In this document: positions 11,510 through 24,079 of the stretch, one piece after another
Position numbering within the stretch: the stretch's first letter is position 1
Layout: every line of letters starts with the position of its first letter
Assembly (NCBI GenBank): GCA_963971285.1
Contig: OZ020244.1
Span: 3,162,001 to 3,226,000, forward strand
Direction: 5' to 3'
DNA length: 64,000 nt
Source: Astropecten irregularis
Taxonomy: Eukaryota; Echinodermata; Asteroidea; Paxillosida; Astropectinidae
Program-made: the position numbers and the translations under genes
The notes under the pieces: generated by a model
What the model was told of the DNA's origin: nothing
What the model saw: the letters and a program-made list of their open reading frames with translations, nothing else
The model's database searches: none

Positions 11510-11886
11510 AGGTACAATACATGATTGGTAAAGGTCACAGGACAGCACTCAGCCTGATCAAACATGTACATAAAATAATAAACCTGTGAAAATTTGCGCT
11601 CAATCGGACATCTGAGTCACGAGAAAATAGCGAAAACCCGACTCAATTTTTATTATAATTAAACATGAAGAATAGTTTACTTTATGTTTGTTCCAAAAAT
11701 CATTTGGACGAACGATCTTTGGAAAAGACACTAAATCTTGATTTCCTTGAAAAACCCAGCATCTGATGAACCAATATTTCCCATGGTGACTGTTTGCACT
11801 GTTTACGAACTGTTGAGCCCATTTTCTGTCTCAAACTCAATAATTTTTCTTTTGAGGCCTTGCAAATCCTATATGCTCCCTTTAAT
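11506..11886. mobile_element. MITE-B copy
   Basis: TTAAAGGTACAATACATGAT at the left, TATATGCTCCCTTTAA at the right. Left half has GGTCACAGGACAGCACTCAG; right half has GAACGATCTTTGGAAAAGAC and CAGCATCTGATGAACCAATA. Confidence 0.8.
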
Positions 11887-12164
11887 AATGAGAACCAAGC
11901 AGGGTTAAAACTTCCATAAGCAATCTTGGTATGTGTTGTGTGAAACCACCCTGCTTTAACCCGAGGTGACTTTACCCGGGGTTAAAGAAAACTCAGGATT
12001 ATTGACACAGGTGTGAACAGAATGCAGGATTACGAAACCCTGCATTGGTGGCAAAATTCTGGTTCATAATTTTGGTATCGCAACAATCTAAAAATTGGTT
12101 TTTCCCACTGTGTTGCAAGAATATTTTGCAAATTTGCAACGTAAGCCTGCACTTTACATGTAGG

Positions 12165-12557
12165 CAGTGTTATAGCTAGCCCATTTTGAGTGCCGGCTAA
12201 ATTTACTTATTGTGAAGCATAGCAAGCGGAGCTCTCGCCCCTCATGGCCTGGGTCCAGGAGATAATACATGCATACATGGTAGATAAATGCAAGTCCGTA
12301 CATACGTTAGTGTGTCAGTAATATTCTGTTTTGTTATCGAAGTTCTGGTCAATTCATCTTTACAAATTTGTCTCTATAAAATCAAAATCTTACTATTCTT
12401 TCAGTGAAAAAACACAACATTTATGTTGTAACATTTTCTGTGATTTTCAAGATTTTTTGAGCCGGTCGGCAACATTATGTTTCGTCCTGAGTGTCGGTCG
12501 GAAAGGCTGAGTGACGGCTGTCCCAGACCGGAGCCGCCCGGCGTGGCTAGAACACTG
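12165..12557. mobile_element. hAT-type MITE with perfect 8-bp target duplication
   Basis: Ends CAGTGTTATAGCTAGCC and GGCGTGGCTAGAACACTG are inverted. CATGTAGG is exactly duplicated at 12157-12164 and 12558-12565. Interior GAGTGCCGGCTAAATTTACT and GGAGCTCTCGCCCCTCATGG. The CAGTG ends and 8-bp duplication are hAT hallmarks. Non-coding. Confidence 0.9.
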
Positions 12558-14033
12558 CATGTAGGCTACTTGTTATATCACGGCATTAGATTGAGGAATT
12601 TCATTGGTCAAAACGTGATCACCTATACGCTTGTAAGTTGTGTACATGAGCCGACTTATAACAACAACGAAAGTGATATGTACATCTCCGACAAATGTCA
12701 TGTACCACTCGCCTCTTTCCCAGGTTTTAACCCATAATTGTACGATGTTTGTAATGTACGTATTTAGCAATGGGAACAAACTTGCAGCATTGAGTTTTCC
12801 CTGGTACCACGTGACAATGCATGCACTCTGCACTGTGGGTTGTAGGGAACAGTTCAAACGAAACTGTAGGGAATTTTGTATCTATAGCTATGGCCTGGGC
12901 ACGCAGTTCAAGGTGTTTTCAGTCAATGATTTGGACATCCTTCCCAAATATTTCTTTGAAAACTTAAATAAAGATGACTGTATGGTACATGTATTTAACA
13001 AAACAACTGTCGGATGTTGTGATGTGGTACATGTACATGGGTTTTGTACCACATCATACTGTTAAGCCTACATGTACATGTATACAGGAACAGGCTTTAA
13101 GCAGTAAGGCCATAAAAAAAAATGGTTGTGTTGGAATAACGGAGGGTTGGGAAATAGGGTAGGGCGGGCGGATTTTTTTTTTTATTAATTTAATTTTTCC
13201 TGTATTAAATGCTTTTTTTCCTGTATATCACAGTATTTGACGAGTCAAATAAAGACAAGAAATGACATAACAACTTTAACCAGTCTGGTTTCCATCTTTT
13301 GCTCCTTTTAAGCTGCATACAAATTTGCGATTTATTTAGTTGTTTTTTTTTCCCCGATTTTCTTTTTAATTGAAAAAAAACAACAATTTGTTTGGTTAAA
13401 ATGTTTACGGTCGGGGTATATTTTTGGGTCGGGCGGGTTACGCCAATACAACAATTTTTTTTTTTATGGCCTAAGCAGTACATAATGTTGAGGTAGTGCT
13501 GGGCAAAATTGGGTAATTTCATATCCGGTAACTGATTGCAAAACAAATCAGGTTGATGGTTAACCTATAGATGTAATCATGTGCAACATGTGCAATTTAT
13601 GGTATACATCTTCTTCAATGTGATCGTCACTTTCAGAATGCTTTTTATGATGTTATTTAGATCAAGTACACAAGGTTTCTTTTGGATCTAGTATGTGAAA
13701 AGCGTGTTTCTATTTGGCAAAATAGACTAAATAACTGACTGAAATTCTACAGTTAATACTTTTTGGGTTGCTGAGCATGAGCCAAAGATTCATCCCTTTG
13801 TTTTCCTTACAGTTTCGGCTAACTGTTAGTGAAAATTTGTAACTGGATAATTAAATCTGGGTCGGCTAACCTTTAACCGGATAAAAATCCAAGCAGATGT
13901 TGAAGCCAAGAGGCCACAATTCCCTAATACTAGAGGGATTTGTAACAATTTCAGGGATAGGGGACATTTAGGGAATTTTCCAGCATTCTTTTGAATGACT
14001 GAGAAATGTTGGAAGGTCGAAGGGAAACAGACG
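12558..14033. other. No gene seen
   Basis: A/T-rich with GTACATGTAC words near 13020-13085 and an inverted pair of AAAAAAAATGGTTGTGTTGG / CCAATACAACAATTTTTTTT around 13115-13465, which suggests one more diverged foldback element of about 350 bp. Confidence 0.4.
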
Positions 14034-14411
14034 TAAAGGGAGCATATAAGATTTGCAAGGCCTCCAAAAACAATTTTTGAGTTGGAGACAGAAAATGGAC
14101 TCAACAGTTCGTAAACAGTGCAAACAGTCACCATGGGAAATATTGGTTCATCAGATGCTGGGTTTTTCAAGCAAAGATTTAGTGTCTTTTCCAAAGATCG
14201 TCCGAACGATTTTTGGAACAAAAATAAAGAAAACTTTTCTTAATGTTTTATAAGAAAAATCGAGTCGGGTTTTCGCTATTTTCTTGTGACTCAGAACATG
14301 TCCGATTGAGCTCAAATTTTCACAGGTTTATTATCTTATGTGCATGTTTGATCAGACAAAGTATGAGTGCTGTCCTGTGACCTTTACCAATCATGTATTG
14401 TACAATTTTAA
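14034..14411. mobile_element. MITE-B copy, inverted
   Basis: Reverse orientation of 11506-11886: TAAAGGGAGCATATAAGATT to ACCTTTACCAATCATGTATT. Only a few substitutions separate the two copies, so the family moved fairly recently. Confidence 0.82.
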
Positions 14412-14910
14412 TACAAATCCTGTCTGATGATAGGTCAGTGCACATTCTCTGTGTTCCTACTCAGCACACGCTATTCACCTGGTACAAGTGCTATTTTCTG
14501 GGTGCTGGTGATCTGGATCACAGACAAACGCCTTGTTTCCTCTCAATACAAAAAGGCGAATGTCGCCCACATCGGCATAATAAAAAAAAAAGTTTGAAGC
14601 GGGGATTAGCTTTCAAAATGAATTTGTCAAACTGGTCTTAAAGGGAAGACACGTTGAGACTTAAACATGATTTCTGCCAAATTTCAACCCCTATGTTCAC
14701 CTAAAACTTCATAAAATTCAAGTTTGAAAGAGTCCCACATCATCTGTATCTTTCTTGATATTTTTGCCAATGATATGCATTTCTTTGACAAAATACAAAG
14801 TATGAAGCTCCCTTTAAATTGTGTTTAAACAGCTGCATGATGATGCTGTTCTAGTATCATCAGGATCTTTCATCCATGATACAATAATCCTATTAACCTA
14901 TCAGTGTATA

Positions 14911-15269
14911 TTAAAGGTACTTTCATAATTTGGCATGTTTGGTGAAGTTGATAGAACAGCTGCAGTCTGTTCATAAATTGATTTCTCATGAAATAAAAAC
15001 AAAGCTGTGCCTTTTTTCAGCTAAATTGATTATTGGAAAACAGCAAAAAAAATTGCAATTGTTATGTGAAATTGTAAGGTTCTGATCTCGGAGATCAAAA
15101 CTGGCTTTGGTCTTTTGTTTTTATTAATTTCAGGAACAATACAGCATTTCAAAATGTCAACAACTGGCCTACATATGTTTCTACCATCACCATCTTTATA
15201 CCCTGTAAGTTACTCTGTGAACATTTCTGTTTCAAATGGTTTCCTACCAAAGTATGATAGTACCTTTAA
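14911..15269. mobile_element. MITE-A, diverged subfamily
   Basis: TTAAAGGTACTTTCATAATT at the left, ACCAAAGTATGATAGTACCT at the right; centre GATCTCGGAGATC. The interior left half differs from the main type and matches 26500-26838. Confidence 0.75.
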
Positions 15270-15648
15270 AGGTAATATCATAATATCATGGTAAGAAACA
15301 AAAACAGAATGTTCACAGATTTACATGTATGTATTTAACTTACTATACAGGGTATGAAGAGGCTGGTGGTAGAAACATACCGTTACAATTTTTCCGCCTG
15401 AAATGCTGTATTTATCCAGAAATTAGTCAAACAACGACCAAAAATCTTTTTGATCTTTTAAAAGATCAAAAATAAAAGAGAAAAGTCTTAAGAAATATTG
15501 TGGCTGTTTTTCACTGTTTTCTTAACAAGTGGGCTCCGTATGAGACTGACATTTTCACAGATGATTGTTATGTCTTGATATTTTTGCCCATGAATCTGTA
15601 TTTCTTTGATAAAATCACAACGTACATGTATGATCATATTACCTTTAA
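15266..15648. mobile_element. MITE-A copy
   Basis: Begins in the TTTAAA shared with the preceding copy, so two elements stand end to end. Central GATCTTTTAAAAGATC intact; right end ATGATCATATTACCTTTAA. Confidence 0.82.
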
Positions 15649-15671
15649 ACAATACACTAGTTACACAAACT

Positions 15672-16034
15672 TTAAAGGTAGTATCATACTTTGGTTTTGG
15701 TCAAAGAAATACATGGGCAAATACATCAAGGAAGATACAGTAACAGTCATCTGTGAAAATTTCAGTCCCATACGATGCCCACTTTTTTAGAAAACAGTGA
15801 AAAACAGCCACAGTATTTCTTAAGTCTTTTCTCTTTTATTTTTGATCTTTCAAAATATCAAAAAGATTTGTGGTCGTTGTTTGACTAATTTGTGGATAAA
15901 TACAGCATTTCAGGCGGAAAAATTGAAACGGTACACTGTATGTTTCTAACACCATCTTCATACCCTGTAAGTTATACATAAATCTGTGAACATTTCTGTT
16001 TTGGTTTCTTACCAAAGTATGATACTACCTTTAA
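15672..16034. mobile_element. MITE-A copy, inverted
   Basis: TTAAAGGTAGTATCATACTT to AAGTATGATACTACCTTTAA, 363 bp, lying 24 bp after the previous copy in the opposite orientation. A run of three copies fills 14911-16034. Confidence 0.87.
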
Positions 16035-16995
16035 GATTATCAGGCCAGAATAGGGCCTATGTAATTAATGAAGCTTAGACTATCAGGGTGTGTAAACTGG
16101 TTAAAATGTTAAGTCAACATAACTAGGAAAAGTTTATCATATACAAGTATACAGAACACCATAGGCTGGCTTATGTAAGCCCTTATTGTATCCTACATGT
16201 ACATGTACATGTCCCTTACAAAGATCAATACATTTAATACTGCAGGTGCATGCAACCCTGGGCAACAGTACAATGAGTGGTATAACAATGTAACATATGA
16301 AGGGGAAATCCCCTAACCATCCCCATAGCCCACAGGGCAAAGGCCTCAAATATGCAAGGTCAAATATCACAAGTTATAAGGCCTACAATGTATGTGTGCA
16401 CACAATTCTAAGGCCTTTTTTCATGAAGCTGTATGTACACATACATGTACATTCATGTACTACATGTGTGCAAAATGCACTCTCTGGTACATTGAAGATG
16501 CATGTAGACATATACCCATACGTGTACACCCATACCCAAACTTGTATCTTGTGGAGACATGGCTTTGTTCTTGTGTACACATCTACATGTACAGTAAATG
16601 AACACTCTCCATGTGAACCAGAAAAGTTCTGGGTTGAAATTTTTAGTGAACGTCCCTCTAGGCCTAATCCCATACTTTTCTTTGCGACCTTGGAATTTCT
16701 TCCTTTTTGAGTTAATTCCAAATATGAATTCCGTGGAAACCTTTTGGAGACATGTGCCTATGTAGTACACCTAACCTTTAGAATATCCATGTGGAGCCTA
16801 TTGTGCTATGTCTCCATATAACACCAGATTTGCGCCCATGTACATGTATGTACACACATCATACAATTGATGTGTACATGTATCGTTTAAATAAGGTACA
16901 TGCTGGTCTACCGACTATCAGTCATAAAGAGCGTGTTTCCACAGGCCCATCGCTATTTAGCAGTAAGTGGATATCGCTAAATACCATTTTTCCGA
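16035..16995. other. No gene seen; ATGTACATGT-rich
   Basis: Dense TACATGTACA words at 16195-16215 and 16435-16590. Overlapping ORFs on both strands here are low-complexity by-products. Confidence 0.4.
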
Positions 16996-17275
16996 TTAAA
17001 GGTATTATCATACTTTGGTAAGAAACCAAAACAGAAATGTTTACAGATTTACGTATTTAACTTACAGGGTATGAAGATGGTGGTGGTAGAAACACAGTTT
17101 TTTCATTTTTGATCTTTAAAAAGATAAAAAATAAAAGAGAAAAGACTTAAGAAATACTGTGGCTGTTTTTCACTGTTTTCTCAAAAAGTGGGCACCATAT
17201 GGGACTGACATTTTCACAGATGACTGTTACTGTTTCTGTCTTGATATTTTTGCCCATGAATCTGCATTTCTTTGA
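16996..17275. mobile_element. MITE-A copy, right end lost
   Basis: Left end TTAAAGGTATTATCATACTT. A piece is missing before the central hairpin, and the match stops at TTTCTTTGATTACAG. Confidence 0.75.
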
Positions 17276-17550
17276 TTACAGTTTTTAAGCTGCTGTTTCC
17301 ACAGCCTACACTATCGCTTAGTATTATTAGCATGTTTAATGCTGATGGAGTTGCATGATGTTCATAAGTTATCCGTCGGCAAGTATTGCCAAAAACCTGC
17401 TCGGAGTACTTATAGGTTGCCGATACTGATGAAAAGGCCATAGCGATGCCAATTAAAAGGCGATGGAGTTGACTTCTACAGAAATGAAATGCATGTTTTT
17501 TAGCATTATTTAGCGGTAAGTTGGCTCTATAGATTATGGAAACACGCTCA

Positions 17551-17722
17551 AAGCAGGCCTTGAATTTGGTTCTGATAGGGGCAAGGCCACTTTTCCATTG
17601 CAAGGGGCACTTCCATTGGAAAATCATAATGTCTATGGAAATATTTGAAGGGGGCACGAAGGCCAAGAACAAGGGCAACGAAGGCATTGGCCTCAGTGGC
17701 ATCCGTTAAATTCCAGCCTTGC
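17551..17722. mobile_element. Second copy of the CAGGCCTTGAATT element
   Basis: Starts CAGGCCTTGAATTTGG, with GGGGCAAGGCCACTTTTCCA inside, and ends TTAAATTCCAGCCTTG. It is a shortened relative of 442-1065. Confidence 0.5.
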
Positions 17723-18149
17723 CAAGTGAAAAGCACTGAAAGTGAAAGGTTACATTTACGCCTGTCTGGGTCGACTGGGTGTACATTTGTTGAGAACTTA
17801 CTTGACATGTTTTCCTGCCAATGGGGTGCCTGGGTGTCACATTACTGTGACAGGTATCCTGCTTCGTTCCGTAGAAATTTTATTAAAAGTTTAAAACTTC
17901 TTTACATATTGGAAACCCAGTATTTCTGTGGAATCCGTACTGGATTTCCTGTTTCCCCAAATGGACTTGCAATCTAATACGCATGTTACATGTGAGCAAA
18001 TGTTTAAGTAGTAGGCCTATGCACAGAGCCAATAACTTTCTTCTTAAATACAAACCTTAAACAAAAGTACTGATTTTACTCTAGATCCATTTTAAGACTT
18101 CTACGATGAATGTACACACAGATACTCCTTAATTATAATAGTGTCTTGG

Positions 18150-18330
18150 CTTTGTAGTCTGGTGTGTCATACTCTTGTGGTCAATCTATAGATTGTGGGT
18201 TCAAGTCCAGCCATGGGTGCTTGCGTCCTTGGGCAAGACGCTTTGTAACATATTGCTCCTCTTCACCCAGGAGTAAATGGGTACCTGTGAGGGTAGAGAT
18301 GGCTTTCGCCTTTGTGTTTGATTAGCCTTT
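18150..18330 (+). mobile_element. tRNA-derived SINE, longer copy
   Basis: Same head as 1905-2035 (TTGTGGTCAATCTATAGATT, GGGTTCAAGTCCAGCCATGG), then GCGTCCTTGGGCAAGACGCT and CACCCAGGAGTAAATGGGTA, a tail module shared by many deuterostome SINEs. Confidence 0.7.
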
Positions 18331-19160
18331 GTGTGCTTTCCAAGAATGCATCCTTAGGGTGAGTGTGTATTAATCCTCAAAGAAGAATGTACATATGTAT
18401 GTACTGTACACATTTTACATACATGACAAGAAACACTACACTAGCGTATGTTCCATCATTTTCTTGAGGTTGTGGTGGAAGATTTTGGTCAATTGGGGCT
18501 GTACATGTACACTATTCATGTCCAAAGATATTCAAATAAATTACATACATGATAGTGGAGCACTGAGAAAATACCAAATTGTACGCATAATGTACATAAT
18601 ATTATAAAAGTTGGATGACTTTTGGAGGATTGGTGGTTAAAATGAGATTTGAAAGTTTGCATGGTGGGTTCACAATGTCATGAATGTAGGATGTTTGCGG
18701 TAACATTTCCTGACGATGGGCGGAGCACACACACTGCATGATACATGTACATTGTACAGCACATCAGTTTAGTTATTGGCTCTTTTCGGAACCACACTTG
18801 TTGTCAAAAGAGTACATATTCAGAGATACAACTTGCCACTGCCAACAAAAATCTGAAAAGGACTGCGTTATACATGTACATGTAGCTACAATGTAGATCT
18901 AGTCATAATTATATACATGTATGTACATGTATGCGCTGCGTTTAGACACACTGTGTACAATCCAAGGCAGTGCCGTAGAAGATAAGTAAATATCATCAAA
19001 GGAGACTTGAAAATAAATTGTACATAATAATTCAAAACATTTGATGGGGAAACAATTGGAATTATGCTGAAAAAAAAGAAACAAAAATCTGATTTCCGAT
19101 TAAAATCTGAAAAGTTGCATCTGAGTCATGTGCAATGTTGTGCATACATTATTCTGACCA

Positions 19161-19383
19161 CAAAAGAAATTGCAAACGGTTGGTCCATTCAATTTAATGT
19201 CACGTTTTTGACATTTCATTGCGGCTGTTCGTGACACATGACCAATTTTTGGTTATGAAAACAAGAGCAACACTTGTCTGAAACTTTGTACCACATTTTC
19301 TTAAATTAGAGTTAAACAGCTGCAATGAAATGTCAAAAACATGACACTAAATTGAATGGACCAACCGTTTGCAATTTCTTTTG
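19161..19383. mobile_element. Foldback element, about 60-bp near-perfect inverted repeats
   Basis: CAAAAGAAATTGCAAACGGT and TTGACATTTCATTGC at the left pair with GCAATGAAATGTCAA and ACCGTTTGCAATTTCTTTTG at the right, with a 100-bp loop. Few mismatches: young. Confidence 0.85.
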
Positions 19384-19459
19384 TACCTGTTAGCATTTTA
19401 GCAATTAGCATTTTTTGTGGCTCAGTAGCCAAAAGGGCCAACACATAGGTTAGCACTAA

Positions 19460-19913
19460 ACTGTAGCTAGCCCATTTTGAGTGCCGGCTAAATTTTAATA
19501 CTTTGTGAAGCATAGCAAGGGGAGCTCTCGCCCCTCACGGCCGGGGTGCAGGAGACAATACATGTATACATAACATACATGTACGTCTACAGTGTACATG
19601 GTAGCTACATGTAAATGCGTATGTGTATGTGAGCGTGTAAGCAATAGGCCTATTCCGTTTGGTTATCGGGGATCTCAGGGGCCAATTTCACTAACACTTT
19701 GCGATCATCACTAAAGCCCAAATCCATCGTTGAATGGAAAATTGCTACGCAAAGTAGAGATCGATTTTCCGTTTATTTTCCGCGATGGATTTGGGCTTTA
19801 GTGAAATCTGCCCCTGGTCATTTTATCTTTCCAAATTTGTCTCCAAGTCAAAATCTTACTGTTCTTTTCAACATTTATGTTGACCGGTGCCGACCGGCGT
19901 GGCTAGAACACTG
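19460..19913. mobile_element. Second copy of the 12165 hAT MITE, with a nested foldback
   Basis: CTGTAGCTAGCCCATTTTGA to GGCGTGGCTAGAACACTG. It is interrupted at 19677-19818 by another inverted-repeat element (AGGGGCCAATTTCACTAACA, then ACTAAAGCCCAAATCCATCG and its inverse). Left end degraded; no clear target duplication. Confidence 0.75.
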
Positions 19914-22319
19914 AAATGTACAGTATGGTACATGTACATGTAAGCCGTCTCCCTTATCACAGATGGTTCTGAAAATCAAGGCACAGCACAGTACATGTAG
20001 TATGTATTACATACTGGGGATGTACTGGTGCAGGAATACACGTGTACTTGTACCATCTTCCTACCGACATATGCACAGCAACAGTACATGTAACACAGGT
20101 TAACATTCAGATATCGAAACCCTGACTGTCAGTGACTAACAGCTTGAAGACGATTCAATTATACTACAAATTAAGAAACTTACCAATGCAAATTCACATC
20201 AATATGGTACGCACATTGCACAGATATCAAGTCACACTTAGCATAGCAGATGACTTTTAATAACTGACCAAACTGGAGTGAACACTTGTTGCAAGTCCGT
20301 TAATTCTGAAGTGCACTGTACAAAGTCATTCATTACAGTATCCTGTTGGACTTTATGCACTAATTTTCCCCTATTTTCTCCACTTGATAATTGTTGAAGT
20401 ACCAGTACAGTCTATGCTTTCATCAAATTCACATCCTTATGAGTGAACAAAACAAGCAGACGGACATCGCCCACCTACACACTATATACAAGTACACGTA
20501 CATATACATACGTGTCATTAATATTTGACACAATTCATTAGACAGTACATGTATTATGTACACGATTTATGTAATTTATTTATACTGTACTATAGGCTAC
20601 CCATACATGTCTTGTACACGTGTGTTATAGTGCATACAGCAGGTATTACTGCTGAAATCGTTCCTATCTTCTGAAACGAGTTCAATTATTTCCTACATGT
20701 GATGTAGGCTACATCCTTTCTGAAAGGAAATAAAATGGCACTTGGAAGTGTTTTGTACGTGTGTAATTTGTAAATGTACCTTAAATTTTTCTGGAGATTG
20801 AGAAAAAAATAAAGAAGGAGTTTTAGTCATTTAGGATGAAGAACAAAACAAAATGAGATTTCAAAGCAATGTTCAAAAAATGAATAGCTTGCCAAGTTAA
20901 CATTTATTATACATACCATGTATAGGTATTGTATTTTGAACTTTTTATTAGTCGGACGTATATGTATATTTTGGTGTTGAACATAATGTACTTTCTGAAA
21001 TGGAATAATAAAATTTACAGAACATGTATGTAAGCGATCAGTTCAGGATTTGAATTTTTTGTGTATCCTACTAATACATGTCGTACTAGTTAGTACAAAT
21101 TATTTGTGCACTAGATAATTAGTTGGGATTTAAGGGAAACTGCTTTGTTTGTTGAGAAAAATCATACAGAAAAACTTAAATTAAAAACTTAGCAAACCAT
21201 TTTGGCTTTATGTGCATGTACCCAAATGTGTATCCTTTGTTCTTGTGTATTAAATGTTACAAAACAATCTCTGAACATGCTGAAGAGCAGAATTGAAATC
21301 ACTCCCATTTGAACCAGAATTCACTTTCAAGGTATTTCAGCACAGAAAAAAGCTTCCCTTTCTTCCAATTTTGTCTGCATTATTTGGGTCTGTCAAAAAT
21401 CTAAATGCATACATTTAATTTATGTGACTATGTAGAGGGAACCAAGCACAGGAGTTGATACATATCAAGTAATATGCCATGTTTTCTCTTTAACTACATA
21501 CTTGTAAGAACCTAGCCAGCTAAAAAGTTTGATAGATTTCGAAGTACTCAAGATAATACAGAGGATCATCTTCAAGATGTAACGTTTGTAACATGGGCAG
21601 ACATTTCATCATTAAGTGCTGGCAATTAGGAATGAAAATAATTTTAATTATCCCAAATTTTGTTCCTTATGCAAAGCTATCCAATTGAGGGATTGCCACT
21701 GGCCAATCATAGTATATTACCTAGGCTCTAGGAGTCTAGGTATTTTTGCAACTGGAAGGTCTACATCTTCAAGATTTAATGATCATTTTGGACGGACATT
21801 TGTCATAAAATGTCTGTCCATGTTATGAACATTGTTCAAGAGGCATCCCAATTTCTTAAATACCAAATAGGTTGCTTTAATTTTGAGTGATGACAAGTTT
21901 ACATTGAACAAGTTATATAGAACAAGTCTGCATTAATTAGAACAAGAATACAATGTATATACAATACAAGAATGTCTGTCCATGTAACAAACATAATCAT
22001 ATATTCATTTCATCTTAAAGATGATCAAATTCCGACATATCCAGTGTATTAGCCTATTCATTTTTCAGTACTACAATTACACATGAATATAGGAATGTTG
22101 AGGAAACAAAAATGAGCAAAACCTGATTTTAAATCCACCTCCCACATTACACCCCAAAGGTTATCAGTTGCATAAATCATTAGTGTGGATAGACCATTAT
22201 GAAAGGCTTTGTTTTGGAAATACCCATTTGCGCAACAAAAAGCTAACCTGTAGTGTAGGGGGCCTACAGTACAAACTTGACTGTACAAACTTGAGAGAAA
22301 ACAAAAACAAAACCATCCA
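19914..22319. other. No gene seen, 2.4 kb
   Basis: A/T-rich with scattered ACATGTAC words. Around 21540-21840 TTCAAGAT and TGTCTGTCCATGT recur with inverse partners, hinting at a decayed foldback. No coding signal. Confidence 0.4.
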
Positions 22320-22505
22320 TGACATTAGTGTCTTTTATGCCACCCATATTATTTTCACTGAAATATTGCAGAAATATGTTCATTTCAGGGTTTACAGGAC
22401 CCATGAATACATTTGCTCTAAGTAACAAATCTCATTTTGGAACAGAAGAAACAAATAAATACTGAAAATAATATGGGTGTCATAACTAGTAAAAGACACT
22501 AACCC
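22320..22505. mobile_element. Foldback element
   Basis: ACATTAGTGTCTTTTATGCC and ACCCATATTATTTTCA pair with TGAAAATAATATGGGTG and TAGTAAAAGACACTAA. Confidence 0.65.
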
Positions 22506-23343
22506 CAAACAAAGTGCAGGTATTACAAATTCAATAAGTAACTTTTTTCCTACATGATAAATCAGTGTCTTCATATACGTTCTGAGAAACTGGCACAGTC
22601 TGTAAAACGTGCAACTTTTGGTAGGCCACATGTTATGTAGGCCCTACGTGATTTTGTTCAATGTAGGCAATACGTTACTGACAATCACAATACAAATGCA
22701 CTAACTTTTTACAACGAATGGCCAGTTTAAACGTTACATTATGTTAAAAAAGGGCACATTTCGGGTTAAGAATTTACCTTGTATGTTTTCGGTGGTCGGT
22801 TGCACAGAGCATACATCACTTTGCAAGAATCCACACCTGTGAAAATGTCGCAAATTCAGCAAAATTTGACATACTCCACCCAACCACAAGTTTCACAGAA
22901 CAGCAGCCCAAAAGTATGGCATGCAAATTACTTGCCAAAATGACAAAAACGTCTGCCCGTCATGCTCCCTGACTGCTTAGTGACACAAGGATATGATACT
23001 TCTTAACAACACAGAACCAGACTACTCAAACCGGATGCAAAGTTTTGCAACAGCGCCATCTCGTGGTGGGGCTTTTAGCTTTCTGAACTTTGCAACAAAC
23101 TTTTATAATTATTTTGGGTAAAAATACAATTTTAAGGAGATTGGCAATTTTGTTCTTTTTGGTTTGAATTCTAGTCCCAAGACAAAAGTAAATGGGAAGT
23201 TTACATTTCAGTTAGCCCATCAAAACTTTACAATTTTCTTTTGTTTAATTGTTCAAATGTTTGTCTTTTAATTTGTTTTAGGTCTCAAACATTTTTTAGT
23301 CTACCGACTTCAGTTGCCATTATGGTTTCTATCAAAATGAACC

Positions 23344-23576
23344 AGGGGCTAATTTCATAGAGCTGCTTAAGCATCAACATTTGTTTAAGCTCCCAAAACC
23401 TTGGTCAATAAAATCAGTATGCCAGCAAAAATTCCCTGTGAATGCTAAGCAAACAATGGCCAAGTACAAGTCAAAAGCAGAAGACCAAATTTGGTTCACA
23501 ATCCAGTTCGATCAAGGAAGACTTTTTATGCTTAAGCAATTTTTGTGCTTAAGCAGCTCTATAAAATTGGCCCCTG
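23344..23576. mobile_element. MITE-D full-length copy
   Basis: GGGGCTAATTTCATAGAGCT ... AGCTCTATAAAATTGGCCCC, 233 bp. Sub-terminal GCTTAAGCA words are inverted at each end. Confidence 0.83.
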
Positions 23577-23698
23577 AATGAAAGAAATGAAGGGTGATTA
23601 TTTTGGTTCTTTTAAATAAGAAATGAGGAAGCAGTAGTGAAAATTGAAAGAAGTGAACTGATTAGGACTGAGTAGGATTCGAACCAGCAACCAACAGA

Positions 23699-24079
23699 TT
23701 ACAGCAGAGCTACCAAGTCTCACGCATTGTGGGTGAGACTCACGCATTTTGGGGCCGTCTCACGGTCTCACGCATGACACCCATATTTCTCACGCATCGG
23801 GACCAGACAAGGAAAAAAAAAAAGTAGCATTATTTGCATTGTTTCCTTTTTGTTTTTCAAAATAAATTTTAAAAAAGGAGAAAAAGGTCACTTAAGTATG
23901 CACCAGATCGCACCATTAAGAGCTAACAATTGAAAAAGCTCCCTACCATGGGAGGGGGGGGGGACACCCCCTCCCCACTTGGTTGCTCTGCTCCCTCACT
24001 TTTGCGCATGTGCGCGCGCTGAGACACCGCGTCATGAAAATCTCACTCATGAAAAATTTTGAACTTGGCATCTCTGTAA
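23699..24079. mobile_element. Inverted-repeat element with CTCACGCAT words
   Basis: TTACAGCAGAGCTACCAAGT at the left is roughly inverse to ACTTGGCATCTCTGTAA at the right. The interior has four CTCACGCAT repeats, a poly(A)/poly(G) stretch and GTGCGCGCGC. The left end joins the SINE fragment at 23648. Confidence 0.55.
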
